The position numbers were made by a program, and so were the translations under genes. The notes under the pieces were generated by a model. That model worked only from the letters and a program-made list of their open reading frames with translations, ran no database searches and was not told the origin of the DNA. This document shows positions 53,507 through 53,644 of a stretch of DNA of 53,644 bases, one piece after another. Position 1 is the stretch's first letter, and every line of letters starts with the position of its first letter. This DNA is from Alistipes sp. (GTDB lineage Bacteria > Bacteroidota > Bacteroidia > Bacteroidales > Rikenellaceae): NCBI GenBank assembly GCA_017465055.1, contig JAFTWZ010000028.1, positions 1 through 53,644 on the forward strand, in the 5' to 3' direction.

Positions 53507-53644
53507 TGGGCAGGAAAACGAAATGTACAAGTAGTGTAGAGGATAAAAGAGGTGTAGCGATATAGTAGTCAATGAGTTACGGATATGTGCCTAAATTTTG
53601 GCGGCAAAACGAAATGTACATTTACTTGGATTTTACTTGGATAG
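53507..53644 (+). mobile_element. Left end of a putative IS21-like element (partial)
   Basis: Two related repeats, TGGGCAGGAAAACGAAATGT(ACA) from 53,507 and TTGGCGGCAAAACGAAATGT(ACA) from 53,598, share the 15-mer AAAACGAAATGTACA (53,515-53,529 and 53,606-53,620). Multiple spaced terminal repeats starting with TG are typical of IS21-family ends. A tandem TTTTACTTGGA repeat follows at 53,621-53,641. Any transposase genes would be to the right of the window. Confidence 0.45.

Noticed and set aside
1-53644. rRNA, tRNA and known riboswitches
   Set aside because: None was recognised by eye on either strand. A covariance-model search would be needed to exclude small RNAs.

Overview
The window looks like a chromosomal segment of a gut-type Bacteroidales bacterium, probably Alistipes or a close relative; the genus is an inference. 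Pointers are the repeated Bacteroidetes promoter signature (TAnnTTTG at -7, sometimes with TTG/TTTG about 20 nt upstream), lipoproteins of the BACON, fimbrillin, DUF4493 and PCMD families, a GH97 glucosidase, and Bacteroides-type mobilization genes. The left ~32.8 kb is GC-rich and ordered like core genome. From about 32.8 kb to the right edge the sequence is clearly more AT-rich and consists of defence, surface-antigen and mobile genes.

Core part. lnt and folC (minus) lie next to a lipid A-type acyltransferase and a Stealth-family sugar-phosphate transferase (plus). A tight minus-strand operon follows: two LicD phosphotransferases, a cytidylyltransferase fused to an oxidoreductase, an SDR reductase and a GT2 glycosyltransferase. 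Together these look like a route to a CDP-activated small alcohol and its transfer to a surface glycan. prs and engB come next. From 12.4 to 24.8 kb there is a long plus-strand set of secreted proteins: a BACON lipoprotein, a fimbrillin-like lipoprotein, three DUF4493 lipoproteins, two paralogous barrel-like proteins and two PCMD-domain proteins. From 25 to 32 kb lie a HAD phosphatase, three membrane-anchored cell-wall hydrolase-like genes (one frameshifted in a G/C homopolymer), an ECF-type sigma factor overlapping an M50-like membrane protease gene, and GH97. Three gene-free gaps (24.8, 28.3 and 32.4 kb) share one composite repeat made of small hairpin modules and 9-bp and 10-bp phased arrays; a related 10-bp array lies at the left edge.

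Accessory part. Two diverged copies of the 3' end of a GGGtGRt-family gene, each with its own terminator, bracket a gene for a TIR-TM-WD40 protein. This suggests repeated site-specific integration at the 3' end of that gene; no complete GGGtGRt gene is in the window. To the right lie a small fimbrillin/M64 peptidase operon (M64 truncated) and a mobilizable element (two excisionase-like HTH proteins, DUF3408, a nested palindrome resembling oriT, MobC, relaxase, coiled-coil membrane protein, tyrosine recombinase).

Immediately after the recombinase, a perfect 18-bp inverted repeat encloses 153 bp whose only TAnnTTTG box points away from a three-gene restriction-modification operon (two methylase-like subunits plus a GIY-YIG/T5orf172-helicase protein). 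Inversion would aim that promoter at the operon. This is the best candidate for a phase-variable system here. An IS3-family element sits directly at the end of that operon, and a NACHT/STAND-type ATPase gene at the right edge has lost its 5' part at what looks like the end of an IS21-like element.
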